Both the position numbers and the translations under genes were made by a program. The notes below the pieces were generated by a model. That model worked only from the letters and a program-made list of their open reading frames with translations, did no database searches and was not told where the DNA came from. From the NCBI GenBank assembly GCA_940337035.1, contig CALNHX010005288.1, positions 45,836 to 109,835 on the forward strand: a stretch of 64,000 nt of DNA. Direction: 5' to 3'. Origin of the DNA: Agriotes lineatus (Eukaryota > Arthropoda > Insecta > Coleoptera > Elateridae). This document shows positions 1 through 9,019 of the stretch, one piece after another; position 1 is the first letter of the stretch; the number at the start of each line of letters is the position of its first letter.

Positions 1-500
1 AATGTATATGGGGAGTCTGCACCTTCAGAATCTACAGTTAGACGTTGGGCAATAGAATTTAAACATGGAAGAATACGCTTAGAAGACGATGAAAGAAGTG
101 GGCGCCCTGCAACTGCACAAAATGAAGAAATGGTGGCAAAAGTGGAAAAATTAGTTATGGAGGACAGAAGAATTACAGTGGATGAGATAGTAAGAAGTAC
201 AAAGATTAGCGATTGGTCGGTAAGATCTATTTTACACGATCAGTTACACCTGAATAAGGTATCTACCAGGTGGGTGCCACGCATGCTGACACCTTTTCAA
301 AAGCAGGATCTAGTCGACATTTGTCGTCAACTTTTAAATTATTCTGAAGCTGACCCTGATAATTTTTTGACAAAATCGTTACAATGGACGAAAGCTGGGT
401 TCATCACTGTGATCCTGAGACAAAACAATTCAGCATGCAGTGGCGGCACAGTAATTCGCCGCCCCTAAAAAAGTTTCGAGTCAAGCCATCGGCCGGGAAG
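1..500 (+). pseudogene. mariner transposase, 5' part (cut by 14.4-kb insertion)
   Basis: Frame 1 is open from the first base of the window, so the element starts upstream. It encodes the paired helix-turn-helix DNA-binding part of a mariner transposase (STVRRW, then ERSGRP linker and WVPRML), then the start of the catalytic domain. The first catalytic Asp is in MDESWVHHCDPETKQ, followed by KKFRVKPSAGK. Between TK and the MDES motif one A is missing near 375 (ACAAAATCG where ACAAAAATCG restores the frame), so the gene has a 1-bp frameshift. The frame stops abruptly at the Lys codon ending at 500, where the terminal repeat of a large insertion begins. The matching 3' half starts at 14,923. The gene is dead through the frameshift and the insertion. 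Confidence 0.93.
490..500. repeat. 11-bp target site duplication, left copy
   Basis: CGGCCGGGAAG sits directly before the left terminal repeat at 501 and recurs exactly at 14,923-14,933 directly after the right terminal repeat. It encodes the end of the mariner SAGK motif in both copies. A duplication of 8-11 bp is the length expected for MULE-class insertions. Confidence 0.93.
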
Positions 501-617
501 CATTTTGGCATAATGCACCACGTTTCGGTCAATGGAAGATATTCTAGCTCTCTGATTGGTTGTGACCGAACAGCAGTGCATTTTGGCAATCCAAATTGAA
601 ACGTGGTACATTTTGCC
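501..617 (+). repeat. left terminal inverted repeat of the 14.4-kb element
   Basis: Begins CATTTTGGCATAATGCACC and ends GTGGTACATTTTGCC. It matches the reverse complement of 14,806-14,922 over all 117 bp with six mismatches and no gaps. The repeat is itself partly self-complementary: the GGCATAATGCACCACGTTTC start pairs with the GAAACGTGGTACATTTTGCC end, so each TIR can fold alone. Confidence 0.95.
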
Positions 618-969
618 GGGCTGTTCGCCATGCGATGCTGTCAAATAAAACTGCTGCCGTGTACCTATGCGTGATGCATTATTTGTTTATTTATGTGCAG
701 TGTTCCCTACTAGTTTTTTCTCATCATATGCAACCAACTTTGCCGTATAATGTGCCTGAGACATTTAAATTTTCTTTTAAAAAGATACAACATAAAAACA
801 TTACTCTACGCTGAAGTGAAAACCATTAAAGAATGTGATAAGTGCATTTGAGTTTATTTTACATTATTTTTACGCGTAGAATACACTACTAGAATTTGGC
901 GCGTTCATCCTGACTCACTCAGTATAAGTAATCGTAAACCAGTTACAAATATCGGATTTTTTAAAGGAA
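618..969. other. AT-rich stretch inside the left TIR, no gene recognised
   Basis: It lies between the left TIR and a hairpin MITE. It may be the 5' untranslated or promoter region of the MULE gene, but no motif decides this. Confidence 0.4.
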
Positions 970-971
970 AA

Positions 972-1280
972 TCGTACGACACTCATTAATGACCAATAGA
1001 AAAATTAGTTCACGAGCCGTAACCAAGACAATAAAAAAATTTCTTGGAAATTTTTTTGTAGGTAGACCAACCTAACTGTGGGGGTTTGTGGCGTTACGAT
1101 TTTCTTACCGAATCTGCATTCGAGCATTAATTCATATCCGGAAATTATTTTCGTGTATTCCAACAACGTCCTAATTTGCCCTCGCGTCCCGCTCGGGCAA
1201 ATTAATACGACGTTGTTGGACCGCACTCAAAAAAATTTCCGGAAAGAATTAATGCTCTTATGAGATTATATGTGATAATT
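972..1280 (+). mobile_element. hairpin MITE family A, copy 1
   Basis: This roughly 300-bp unit runs from CGACACTCATTAATGACC to GCTCTTATGAGATTATATG. A second copy lies in opposite orientation at 32,726-33,031, with the same order of blocks. Its core is an inverted repeat (CCAACAACGTC...GACGTTGTTGG) with TAATTTGCC/GGCAAATTA inner arms around the CpG-rich centre CTCGCGTCCCGCTCG. A related fragment (GCGTTCCAACAACGTCGT) occurs near 12,583. No open reading frame of note. Confidence 0.8.
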
Positions 1281-1317
1281 TACCTGCTGTAATTACGATT
1301 AAAAACATAGCCATAGT

Positions 1318-1805
1318 TTGGATACTGCTGATGCAATAGGTGCATTGCCTGCTTCAACTGTCACGAGAATGCAATTTGAAAATTATTTTCAAGATGGATT
1401 AGGTATTACTGAAGCCATTAATTATCATATTTCCAAATTGGAATCAGAAATTGAAGAAACAGACTTAGCCAAAGGTTTAGTGAATCCAAAATATCGCACA
1501 GTAAGATACTGGTGTGATTGCTGTAGAAAATTTCACCTTGGTCCACGTGCTGGTGTTGGCGTTTTGAAGGTACGTATTTATTAACCTACCCTAAATTTCT
1601 TCTATTACTTATATTTTAATTACAGAAATAAAAATAAAAATAAGGCGAATATATAAGTTCAAGAAGACCCATTTAGCATCGTTATTGTAACATCTTTAAT
1701 GAACAGGGTTAATCAGTTAGCCACTGCAAGTGATATTGTTTTTGTAGATAACACTGCTTTCTGCGATTCGGAACATATTTCAATAACGTTTATATTAACA
1801 GTGCG
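1318..1805 (+). pseudogene. MULE-type transposase fragment with catalytic Asp, two exons
   Basis: The first exon (1318-1569) encodes LVNPKYRTVRYW followed by HLGPRAGVGVLK and ends at a good splice donor, AAG|GTACGT. A 56-bp intron ends TTACAG at 1625. The second exon is open from about 1660 in the same frame class. It encodes QEDPFSIVIVT and then IVFVDNTAFCD, which matches the (F/M)(V/M)DST.SCD block around the first catalytic Asp of a MULE-like family common in insects; the Asp codon is 1747-1749. The start of exon 2 contains stops (AAATAAAAATAA) and the frame is lost after ITFILTV. Downstream GCGGTAGCTGTGCCTCTT still spells the family's AVPL motif in another frame. A hairpin MITE follows at once. 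The family match is from memory of conserved blocks, not a search. Confidence 0.68.
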
Positions 1806-1830
1806 GTAGCTGTGCCTCTTATCATATATA

Positions 1831-1990
1831 ATGCAACTAGTGGGTTCTTGATTATTAAATAATCATTTCTGTTTACACGAGATATATTGTTTGGCAATCG
1901 CGCGAGTCCGAAGGACGAGCGTGATTGCCTAAAACAATATATCGAGTGTAAACAGAAATGATTTGATAATCAAGAAGACACGAGTTGCAT
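1831..1990. mobile_element. large hairpin MITE with CpG-rich centre
   Basis: Left arm ATGCAACTAGTGGGTTCTTG and right arm CAAGAAGACACGAGTTGCAT open a nearly continuous stem of about 70 bp per side. The stem continues through TCATTTCTGTTTACACGAG / CGAGTGTAAACAGAAATGA and ATATATTGTTT / AAACAATATAT. The loop is GCGCGAGTCCGAAGGACGAGCG. It sits inside the MULE gene relic. No coding potential. Confidence 0.85.
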
Positions 1991-2559
1991 TGGGCTAGAT
2001 TATATCACGAGTCAATAAACAACGTTTTAATAGTGCATTTTTAAATATTAAAAGTACAGTTAATGTGGTTGTTATGACAATTGTACTGACAGCAGATAAC
2101 GTGATGTTTGTGAGGCGTGTGATTATCACCTATTAATCAGGAAGGTATGTGATTGTCAGTTGCTATGTACATTATCAAAAGTTAGTACATGCGTAACTAT
2201 GCATTTTGCCGTTTTTCATTGGTTGATGTTAGAGGGAGTGGTATAATCATCATAACTCTATAATAAAGCAGAACACTTCCCAAGGTCAAACATGCATGCG
2301 CGTGGTCTATGTGTAGTTACGATTGTGGGCGTTGTCTTGATATTAGCAGCGTTGCCAGACCTGGTACAATTCTACGAATCTGGTACATTCTGAAACCGTT
2401 TCTGCAAAAGTATATTTTTAAAACGCGCATGCATTCAGTCTGGCAACCCTGCATATTCTGACCCGAGTGGTGCCGACCTACCGATGCCAGCGGTGACGTA
2501 ACCGATCTTTGCCGTTTATGTTTGGAAGTGTGGTTAAAGTTTCGAAATAATGAATTGGA
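1991..2559. other. intergenic, no gene recognised
   Basis: AT-rich to mixed sequence between the hairpin MITE and the next MULE fragment. Two short inverted pairs (CATGCATGCGCG / CGCGCATGCATT, and GTTGCCAGAC / GTCTGGCAAC) lie near 2291-2447, but their arms interleave, so they do not form one simple hairpin. Confidence 0.4.
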
Positions 2560-2896
2560 GTAATTCTTCTTCAGCTTTCCAGCATTTCACCAGTGGAAAG
2601 ACCAAATTGAAGGACGCACTTTGTCATCGTATGGACTTCACACTTCATCTAAATTGCTGGCGGATGGCAGTAAGAAACAATATTACAACTGTCTTCGCTC
2701 TGTAAACTTTTTGTGTGTTCTAGGCAAATTAAAACAAGGTGTAACTTTTGAGCACATATTAAATGATATTCGTGATGCTGGATTGACGAAAGAGGAATCA
2801 CAACAAATCCTACCTTTATAGAAGAAAGACTTGCACAATATCGCAAGAGATTTTCGTATAGAAAAAGTCGCAGGCAATTTGCATAACCTCCGATAA
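2560..2896 (+). pseudogene. MULE-type transposase N-terminal fragment, internally deleted
   Basis: The frame encodes WKDQIEG, then SKLLADGSKKQYYNC, the conserved FLYWCH/FAR1-like start of the insect SWIM-domain MULE proteins. It jumps directly to KLKQGVTFEHILNDIRD and, after an in-frame stop at 2819-2821, KKDLHNIARDF. In intact relatives about 70-80 residues (the rest of the zinc-binding domain) separate YYNC and the KLxQGVTFxxIL block, so there is an internal deletion. The fragment ends where LINE sequence begins near 2889. It is the logical N-terminus of the protein whose SWIM C-terminus lies at 13,645. The family assignment is from recalled motifs and is not database-checked. Confidence 0.65.
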
Positions 2897-3545
2897 AAGA
2901 ACTGGTGATTATATAACTAAAAATCATAACATTGTAGTAAATAGCGAAGTAGTACAGTGGAGTAGTCATGCAAAAAACCTAGGTATTATAATAGACGATA
3001 AATTATCATTCGAATTGCATGTGAGACATATTTACCAAATGTCATTTATGAAATTACGTACTTTGTATAGTTTAAAATATTTATTAGACGAAAAAAACAA
3101 ACTCATGTTAGTTAAGGCGCTTATTTATCCGCATTTATACTATTGCACTATGGTATTTTTTCCAAATCTCACAGAATACAACAAAACTAAACTACAGCGA
3201 GTACAAAACGCTTGCGTAAGATTTGTCTGTAACGTTAAATACCAAGAGCTCAATGTAAAACAACGTAGTATGTATCTGTTCTGTAGGTATTGTATGTTTT
3301 TGTATACTCTGATCTGTACTAAAACGCCAAGATATTTGTACGACTTGTTGAGCAAAAGATCAGAAGTTCACAATGTAAATATCAGGTACAATAGTTATAC
3401 AATACCACAACATCGAACAGCTAAATTTGAGGGCTGTTTTCTATATATGGCTCCCACATTGTTAAATAAGTTCTTTGATATGTTTCCAGAGCAGCCACTT
3501 TCTATTAAGAGTGCCTTGTTAGAATTAGTTAGTAACACGATTTAA
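2889..3545 (+). pseudogene. non-LTR retrotransposon, 3' end of reverse transcriptase ORF
   Basis: This is an open frame without a true start, 5'-truncated as usual for LINEs. It reads VQWSSHAKNLGIIIDDKLSF, the post-catalytic region of LINE reverse transcriptases. It continues through LVKALIYPHLYYCTMVFFP and LQRVQNACVRFVCN (thumb and connection region) to the natural C-terminus SALLELVSN and a TAA at 3543-3545. The YADD catalytic box is upstream of the truncation and absent. The sequence continues as a 3' UTR to about 3877, where AATAAA is followed by a TTATTATTATTATTAT tail. It is inserted into the MULE fragment. Confidence 0.85.
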
Positions 3546-3877
3546 GATAATAATAATAATAATAATAAATTTATTGATATCAGAATACAAATAATAATAT
3601 GTACATTTATAAATTAAACATATAGCACCAGCCTCGACACCGCAAGGTAAATGAGGTTACAGATAATACATACATACAATACATATAGCACCTAATCCCT
3701 CGAGGGATTGTTTTGTTGCTAGCATGTACTGTATTGTCTTATATTAAGTTTGTGTGTGTACAGCATTTGCTTATATTTGTGTGATGCCCCGGGAGGGTGG
3801 AAGACTGGCTTTGCCAAACCCCCTCGGTTTGTATACCTCTTTGGTATTCAATAAATGGATTTATTATTATTATTATA
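3546..3877 (+). mobile_element. LINE 3' UTR and TTA tail, with a minus-strand insertion
   Basis: The 3' UTR ends CAATAAATGG then (ATT)n at 3853-3877. Between 3553 and 3660 there is a foreign piece on the minus strand (see next entry). Confidence 0.6.
3553..3660 (-). mobile_element. short LINE 3' end inserted on minus strand
   Basis: Read on the minus strand it ends AATAAATTTATTATTATTATT, the typical tail of the TTA-tailed LINEs seen elsewhere in the window. It is flanked by AGATAATA at 3545-3552 and 3661-3668, a likely 8-bp target duplication. About 108 bp, extremely 5'-truncated. Confidence 0.55.
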
Positions 3878-4172
3878 TAAAACAAATTACAAATTATCAC
3901 AAATTTTAATAAAAACGAACTACGAAGTCTATGTGTGGTCAAACCTCGTGCTAATGTTTTCAGTAGCATCGGTTTTATTCAAAAGGCCATCCATTATATT
4001 TTTTTCTTCAACAATTGTTGGTTTATTAAATTTTGATACGTCTTTAATTTGCTTCTATTTTGTTGTAACCAAATTGTAGCAACTGTTGAATTTGAAAAGA
4101 CGTCATTATTTTCAAAGCAAAATCGTTGATATCAAGAAGCCCTAAATCACTTCCAACATCTTGTTCTTTATA
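3878..4172. other. AT-rich intergenic, no gene recognised
   Basis: Sequence between the LINE tail and the next MITE. Short open frames are present but resemble nothing recognisable. Confidence 0.4.
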
Positions 4173-4520
4173 CCGGGTGGCCATAAATATCTGGTATCAC
4201 ATTACCTTTGGAATCAACACCGCTTTATTAAAGCGATGAATCCAACTAAACTAAATGTCATTAATGTCATGACAACTAAAATTCCTATCTGTCAAGAATT
4301 ATTACAGATTGCAATAAGTAATGGAGATAGAACAGGAGATTTTTATAATCGAGTCGTAGGCTAAACTGCAGAATCCAGGGCACATTCTCCTCCTCTTATT
4401 GCATTTTATTACATTACATAGGTACCAATACTTATTGTAATTGAAATATAATACTAATCCAACATTTATAAGTAGCTAATTCCATGGCTACCGAGATCTC
4501 AGATATTTATGGCCACCCGG
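4173..4520. mobile_element. Tc1/mariner-type MITE, TA target site
   Basis: Perfect terminal inverted repeats CCGGGTGGCCATAAATATCTG and its complement CAGATATTTATGGCCACCCGG bound 348 bp, with TA on both sides (4171-4172, 4521-4522). Because TATA is present on both sides, the ends could equally be two bases further out. No transposase. Confidence 0.9.
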
Positions 4521-4522
4521 TA

Positions 4523-4880
4523 TAACAATACTGGACACTCCTCACATAGACTTTTCGTATCTTCAACCCACAATTTTACACTTATTGCATCGTTATGGTG
4601 GCGTTTTGTACTATAATCTATACCTACAAAAATCTCTTAGCCCAGCTACAGTAGGATCGGCCTGCCGAAAAAATCCAAGTGAGCTGAGATTTTGCATACA
4701 CCTTTGACATTACAAATAATGTCTCAAAAGTCCCCATCGATATCGCGCTTGCGTTTTGAGTTATTCAAGGTCAAATGTCACAGAAATAAGTTTTTCGCAA
4801 ATATCTCGCTTTCTATGGGCCGTATGACTTTTTTAGTTATTACAAAAAATGAATGCTAGGAAATTCTTTACAAAAAAGAT
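4523..4880. other. intergenic, no gene recognised
   Basis: Sequence between two TA-flanked elements. No ORF, hairpin or repeat match to the rest of the window was noticed. Confidence 0.4.
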
Positions 4881-4884
4881 TATA

Positions 4885-6049
4885 CAGGGTGTATACGAAT
4901 TCGACCGACAAACTTTGGGAGCATATTTCTCTCACTAAATACAGCCTAAAAGATTAGACAACCTTGATCCTTATCTGCAAGATAAACTCTGCACAGGTCA
5001 AAACACTTCGAAAAAACACTATGAATTTTTCAAGATTTATCTTGTTAAATAAAATAAAAATTATCAGAAATCTGCAAACCACCCAAAATAGAATAATAAA
5101 AGTTATGCTATGGAAAGGCAGGCTGTACCCAACCAACCTCTTATATGACGAAAGCGATGTTCTAAACCTACGGCAAAAATTTTGCGTGGCAGCACTACAG
5201 CATTGCGCTAACAAAGATCTTCTCTCAATCGCGGATCGTGCCGAGGACGAAAGAATAATGAGGAGCGACACCAACAAAAAATTCCTAGTTCCTGGATGTT
5301 CAAAGAGTATTGGTCGCAGGCGCTTCACGTATTGCGCCGCAAAAGTTGCAAATTCCTTAACGCCCGAACTACGACAATCACTACTGGCGGGCCCAGCGTC
5401 CTATTCGTGCAAAAAGAAAATTCAGGAGGCGGTGAAAAACATCCCGAGGGAACTGTTGGCTCTCCTGATAAGCTAGTAACGTCGGTCAATCCATGCAGTG
5501 CCAGCACTTAACCTAGACTAGTCACTTATAATGTACAATCTCCAGATTGCGGACAAGTGCTTATTGCACTTATGCAGTCTTCTGTGTGTTGAGTGCAGTG
5601 GAATTGCTTGTATGATCCACTGTAAAAATGCTCAATAAAATTATTATTACATTAGCTTGATTATTAAGAATAACATTTATTATCAGCTATGGCCTAGCTA
5701 TCATCTTTCAAGAATTCTGGACTTTCAAAAACAATTAAAAATTAGTGTTCCTACTCATTACACGCATTCAAATCTCCAAACTTGAATATTTTATTTTTAC
5801 TGGTAGTCTGATTAATTAAATGTCATGTTTCATATGTACCTAATGTCATTAATTAATCAGTATAGTTCCATATTTGAGTAAAATTTCATGTTCATGTTCA
5901 TTTCAATGTTAGATTAAAAGACAAGTCACAAAAGAGGTTCTAACTTTGAAATGAAAGGAGATTGGTTATAAGTATACGAACAATTTAGGTATATCTTTAG
6001 GCAGTAAATACACCCTCGAAGTTTGTCGGTCGAATTCGTATACACCCTG
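4885..6049. mobile_element. TA-flanked TIR element carrying a LINE fragment
   Basis: The left end is CAGGGTGTATACGAATTCG and the right end is CGAATTCGTATACACCCTG. The TIRs are about 35 bp and almost perfect, extending to GACCGACAAACTT. TA flanks at 4883-4884 and 6050-6051 fit a mariner/Tc1-like mechanism. The interior contains a LINE ORF fragment with its own poly-TTA end, so either the LINE inserted into the MITE or the element captured it. No transposase seen. Confidence 0.85.
5017..5652 (+). pseudogene. LINE ORF2 C-terminal fragment nested in a TIR element
   Basis: The open frame to 5476 reads NLQTTQNRIIKVMLWKGRL and then LYDESDVLNLRQKF. This is the conserved C-terminal region after the reverse transcriptase of Jockey/CR1-like LINEs, where the family shows an LQNKxIRxI and LxxLNLxxLY pattern. 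The C-terminus is followed by a 3' UTR ending GCTCAATAAAATTATTATTAC near 5652. The polymerase core is missing (5' truncation). The exact 5' boundary cannot be placed. Confidence 0.68.
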
Positions 6050-6482
6050 TATAGTTTTTTTACATACAACTAACCGTTCAGTAAATAACACACTATTAAG
6101 TTTAGCTTAAACAAGGTTAACAGTTTAATGTCAATATGATAGATGTCAAAAGTGTTACCAATACAAAACTTGGAAATTACTAGATTCTAACATTAGTTCT
6201 GCCATCTATGACCACTGGTTTGGATTCAAGTTGTAGTGACATCGCCATGGATATGCCATCTACGAGTGCTGGATCAAGTTCAGACGACATCCCCATGGAC
6301 ATGTGAGCTATAGATGTTGGTTCAATTTCCAGTGACATCGTAATAGGCATATATGATGAAGAGGTTTGTATTTTTGTGAATTATCTGTTACAATGTTATG
6401 TACCTATTTTAATTATGGATTGCAGCTATGGTGTCACTGTAGGAAACCAGACGACGGCGAACAAATGGTAAAATGTTATGAC

Positions 6483-7402
6483 TAGGGATGCACCGATACG
6501 GGTTTTTTGGCCGATACCGATATATCGGCCGATACCGATATAAGCGAGGCCGATATATCGGCCGATATATTCTCATTGCTCTCTCCACTACTTTTTGACT
6601 ACATGCAAGCACGTGTGCGCCGCTGCTTCCTTGATTCGGGCGGGGTAATCCCCTAAATACGAACTCTAGCTTAGGTTTGCTTATGGAGGTGTCTTCTTGT
6701 CATTTCGTTTTAATAATGCAATTTAACACAGTCCTTTTTTTTTCTTGACCTATTACTTAGTATTGTTAACAATTTCTGATGATGCAAGACCTTGAAATGG
6801 CATTGCGAATGTTTTTGCTGATGGATCGAGCTCTGTGGACTAGTGGTTACCACGTCTGCTTAGTATTCGAGAGGTCGTGGGTTCGATTCCCTTGGCCGCC
6901 TTCTTTGATTCAGGTTTTTAGGTGGTTTTCCTGAGTCAACAGAGTACCTTCTCTGAAGCGAATGTCGGGGCAGTACTTCTCCACCTTTCCTGACCTCTCT
7001 TGCATTCTCCACCCATTCTGAAATATTCCCGTTATTGGCTGAAGAGGGACGCAAGCGGCCCCCAGCTGGGGGAATTTAAATGACCCTGAACCTTTACCTT
7101 TTTCTTTTTTGCTGATGCAGTGCATTCCAGAATCTGGAAGATATTTCGCTGCATGGTGCAACACACTGGATGGAGAGCCTAATGTTTTTACATAATAATT
7201 TACAAAAAATGAATTTTCAATATTAGATAGTAGTTATATTTTCTACTCATTTCTTATAATAAATATTAAAATATTAAATATTTAAAGGAAATTCACTTTT
7301 GCCGATATATCGGCAAAAAAGAAGGCAGATATGACCGATACCGATATATCCCTAATTCGGCCGATATGGCCGATACGGAGTATCGGTATCGGTGCATCCC
7401 TA
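6483..7402. mobile_element. hAT-type MITE with 8-bp duplication GTTATGAC
   Basis: The ends TAGGGATGCACCGATAC and GTATCGGTGCATCCCTA are perfect 17-bp inverted repeats. The flanks GTTATGAC at 6475-6482 and 7403-7410 are an exact 8-bp duplication, the hAT signature. Sub-terminal regions repeat CCGATA and CGATATATCGGCC many times. The element carries a SINE, so its original length was about 626 bp. No transposase. Confidence 0.95.
6824..7105 (+). mobile_element. tRNA-derived SINE inside the hAT element
   Basis: The head has RNA polymerase III promoter boxes: an A-box-like TGGACTAGTGGTTACCACG and a B box GGTTCGATTCC. A body typical of arthropod SINEs follows (GGTGGTTTTCCTGAG, GAATGTCGGGGCAGTACTTC), then a pyrimidine-rich end. 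The flanks TTTTTGCTGATG at 6812-6823 and 7106-7117 are a 12-bp target duplication, as produced by LINE machinery. It should be transcribed left to right if still active. Confidence 0.88.
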
Positions 7403-7410
7403 GTTATGAC

Positions 7411-7953
7411 AGAAAATGTAGAATAAAATGGTACCATTCAGCATGCCTACAATTAAAAAAATTCCTAAAGGAAAGTGGTTATGTGAACTCTGTAAATATA
7501 CTGCTCCACAAATAAACTGGACCATTTGCATATATTGGTGCAATTTTTAAAAATATTTTCCAAAAGGGCAGTCATGAAATTTTTGGTAACCTTTCATGAT
7601 TGTGTCACTATAAAAAGCATTTCTTTTCATAATTCTGTTTAAAGAAAACGAAGTCCATTGATAAAATATCATCATTTTAAAATTTTCAATTTTGCCCAAA
7701 TATTGATAGCACATTGCATACAAAGTATGCTGAATTGTTGCCAAAGATTTTTAAACGTTCTGGAGAGATTCAAAGAACTATTAATTAACATTTTTTTGTG
7801 ATTCCTCTTATTTTTGTGAAATATAGTTTTTTATAGTTTCATAATTTTTTAATTTTATTAATATGATTTTGTTAATTGTTCAGTTGATATTTGAGAATAG
7901 TGAAATTAAATATGCTTAATATGAGTATACTATAAAACAAAAGCTTTTATATA
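7411..7953. other. end of PHD exon, then AT-rich sequence
   Basis: After the PHD zinc finger the sequence becomes AT-rich with no recognisable gene up to the TA-flanked fold-back element. Confidence 0.4.
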
Positions 7954-8130
7954 CAGTGTGTCCCTGGATAGGTGAAACGACTCTTGTGAAAGGTAAAAAA
8001 TTCTCGATTTAAATTTTCATTTTTTGGGGTTCAGCCCTGCTGGTTAAAGGCGAATTTCCAACATAATTTCAGTTTTGAAAAATCAAGTATGCCTTGGAAA
8101 TTTTAAAAAACCTATTTTTCTGTGAGGTAA

Positions 8131-8513
8131 TAGTAATTTACGTTATAAGTCCGGTAAACGCAAGTTTACAGTAGCGAGTCCAAACGTTTCGGGACGAGGC
8201 GACGTAGGAGCCGAGTCTGGAATGTTGAGACGAGCTACTATAAAAGTTTACCGGACGTATGTCGTAATGCGTTTTATTTCATACTGCAATTATTAGATTT
8301 TTACTTAAAACTACAAAAAAAAATTTTTTCAATTGAAAATAATAAATAGTTTGATTATTGATTTATTTCATTTGAGTCCGGTAAAATGTTTTACCGGACC
8401 TGTTTATTTCATTTGAGTCCGGTAAAATGTTTTACCGGACCTGATACCGTAAAGCCTCATTTTCCGGACTAAAATCATTAACTTAAACATGGGTTTTACG
8501 ATGCAGTATGAAA
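8131..8513. mobile_element. palindromic insertion in left arm of fold-back, TAA duplication
   Basis: Comparing the two arms shows extra DNA between GAGGTAA and TAAAGTACC, with TAA on both sides (8128-8130 and 8514-8516). It begins TAGTAATTTACGTTATAAG. It folds around GGACGAGGCGACGTAGGAGC and ends TGCAGTATGAAA, whose complement also occurs at 8274. It resembles 15,812-16,035 in its first 130 bp. Confidence 0.75.
8369..8452. repeat. two tandem copies of a 42-bp palindromic unit
   Basis: The unit TTATTTCATTTGAGTCCGG... contains the self-complementary core GTCCGGTAAAATGTTTTACC and is present twice head to tail. The palindrome matches the stem of the same element (CCGGTAAAC). Confidence 0.85.
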
Positions 8514-9019
8514 TAAAGTACCTTTTATGTGGCAAATACGACAAAAAGTTGTTTAGAATCAACACACAGGCCTCTATACCAAATTTCAAAATCCTCAGCC
8601 AACTTTGATCTCACAATTTCGTTTTATGTTTAGAATTTTACTTTTAACAAGGTTTTTTATTTCATAATAAAAAAACTTTGTAAAAATAAAATTCATTGAT
8701 TTGGGAAATAAACTTGAAAGAAAATGTGAGAAATCAAAGTTGGCCGCGGATTTTGAAATTTGGTAGAGGGGCCTAGATGTTGATTCTAAACAACTTTTCT
8801 TTATAACTTTTTGTCGTATTTGCCACATAAAGGGTACTTTACCTTACAGAAAAATAGATTTTTAAAAAATTTCCAAGGCATACTTAATTTTTCAAAACGG
8901 AAATGATGTTAGAAATTCGCCTTTAACGAAGCAGGGCTGAACCCCAAAAAATGAAAATTTAAATCGAGAATTTTTTACCTTTCACAAGAGTTGTTTCACC
9001 TATCCGGGGACACACTGTA

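Larger units (their letters stand above)
6190..7510 (+). pseudogene. PHD-finger exon pair interrupted by a hAT element
   Basis: Exon one (about 6190-6365) encodes a Ser/Asp-rich linker with a repeated MD.PSTSAGSSS-like unit, carries one TGA, and ends GAAGAG|GTTTGT. A 59-bp intron ends TTGCAG at 6424. Exon two reads LWCHCRKPDDGEQMVKCYD to 6482, stops at the 920-bp hAT, and resumes in frame from 7411 as RKCRIKWYHSACLQLKKIPK then GKWLCELCK. Together these give a complete PHD zinc finger (C-x-C, C-x4-C, WYH-x2-C, W-x-C-x2-C). PHD fingers read histone H3 tails. In transposon proteins of insects such fingers occur at protein ends, so this is probably a transposon gene and possibly part of the MULE. 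The link to the SWIM fragment is inference. Confidence 0.72.
7954..9017. mobile_element. fold-back element with long inverted arms, CAGTGTGTCC ends
   Basis: The left end is CAGTGTGTCCCTGGATAGG and the right end is CCTATCCGGGGACACACTG. TA flanks lie at 7952-7953 and 9018-9019. The arms stay complementary far inward, for example GGGGTTCAGCCCTGCT / AGCAGGGCTGAACCCC-like, then CTATTTTTCTGT, then TTATGTGGCAAATACGAC / GTCGTATTTGCCACATAA. Most of the element is therefore one giant hairpin. The left arm has been split by a separate insertion at 8131-8513. No transposase. Confidence 0.88.

Noticed and set aside
404..631. Minus-strand ORF over the left TIR
   Set aside because: It is the complement of mariner plus TIR sequence. 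A similar frame appears at 14,834 because the TIRs are inverted copies.
1005..1263. Two opposed ORFs over the hairpin MITE
   Set aside because: They mirror each other because the DNA is palindromic.
2291..2447. Possible hairpin element with CATGCATGCGCG arms
   Set aside because: The two inverted pairs interleave rather than nest, so no single stem forms.
6824..6900. tRNA gene (A and B boxes present)
   Set aside because: The sequence continues into a SINE body, is flanked by a 12-bp target duplication and has no complete tRNA cloverleaf.
6860..7164. Minus-strand ORFs over the SINE
   Set aside because: Non-coding SINE sequence often gives such frames (RESNPRP from the B box complement).
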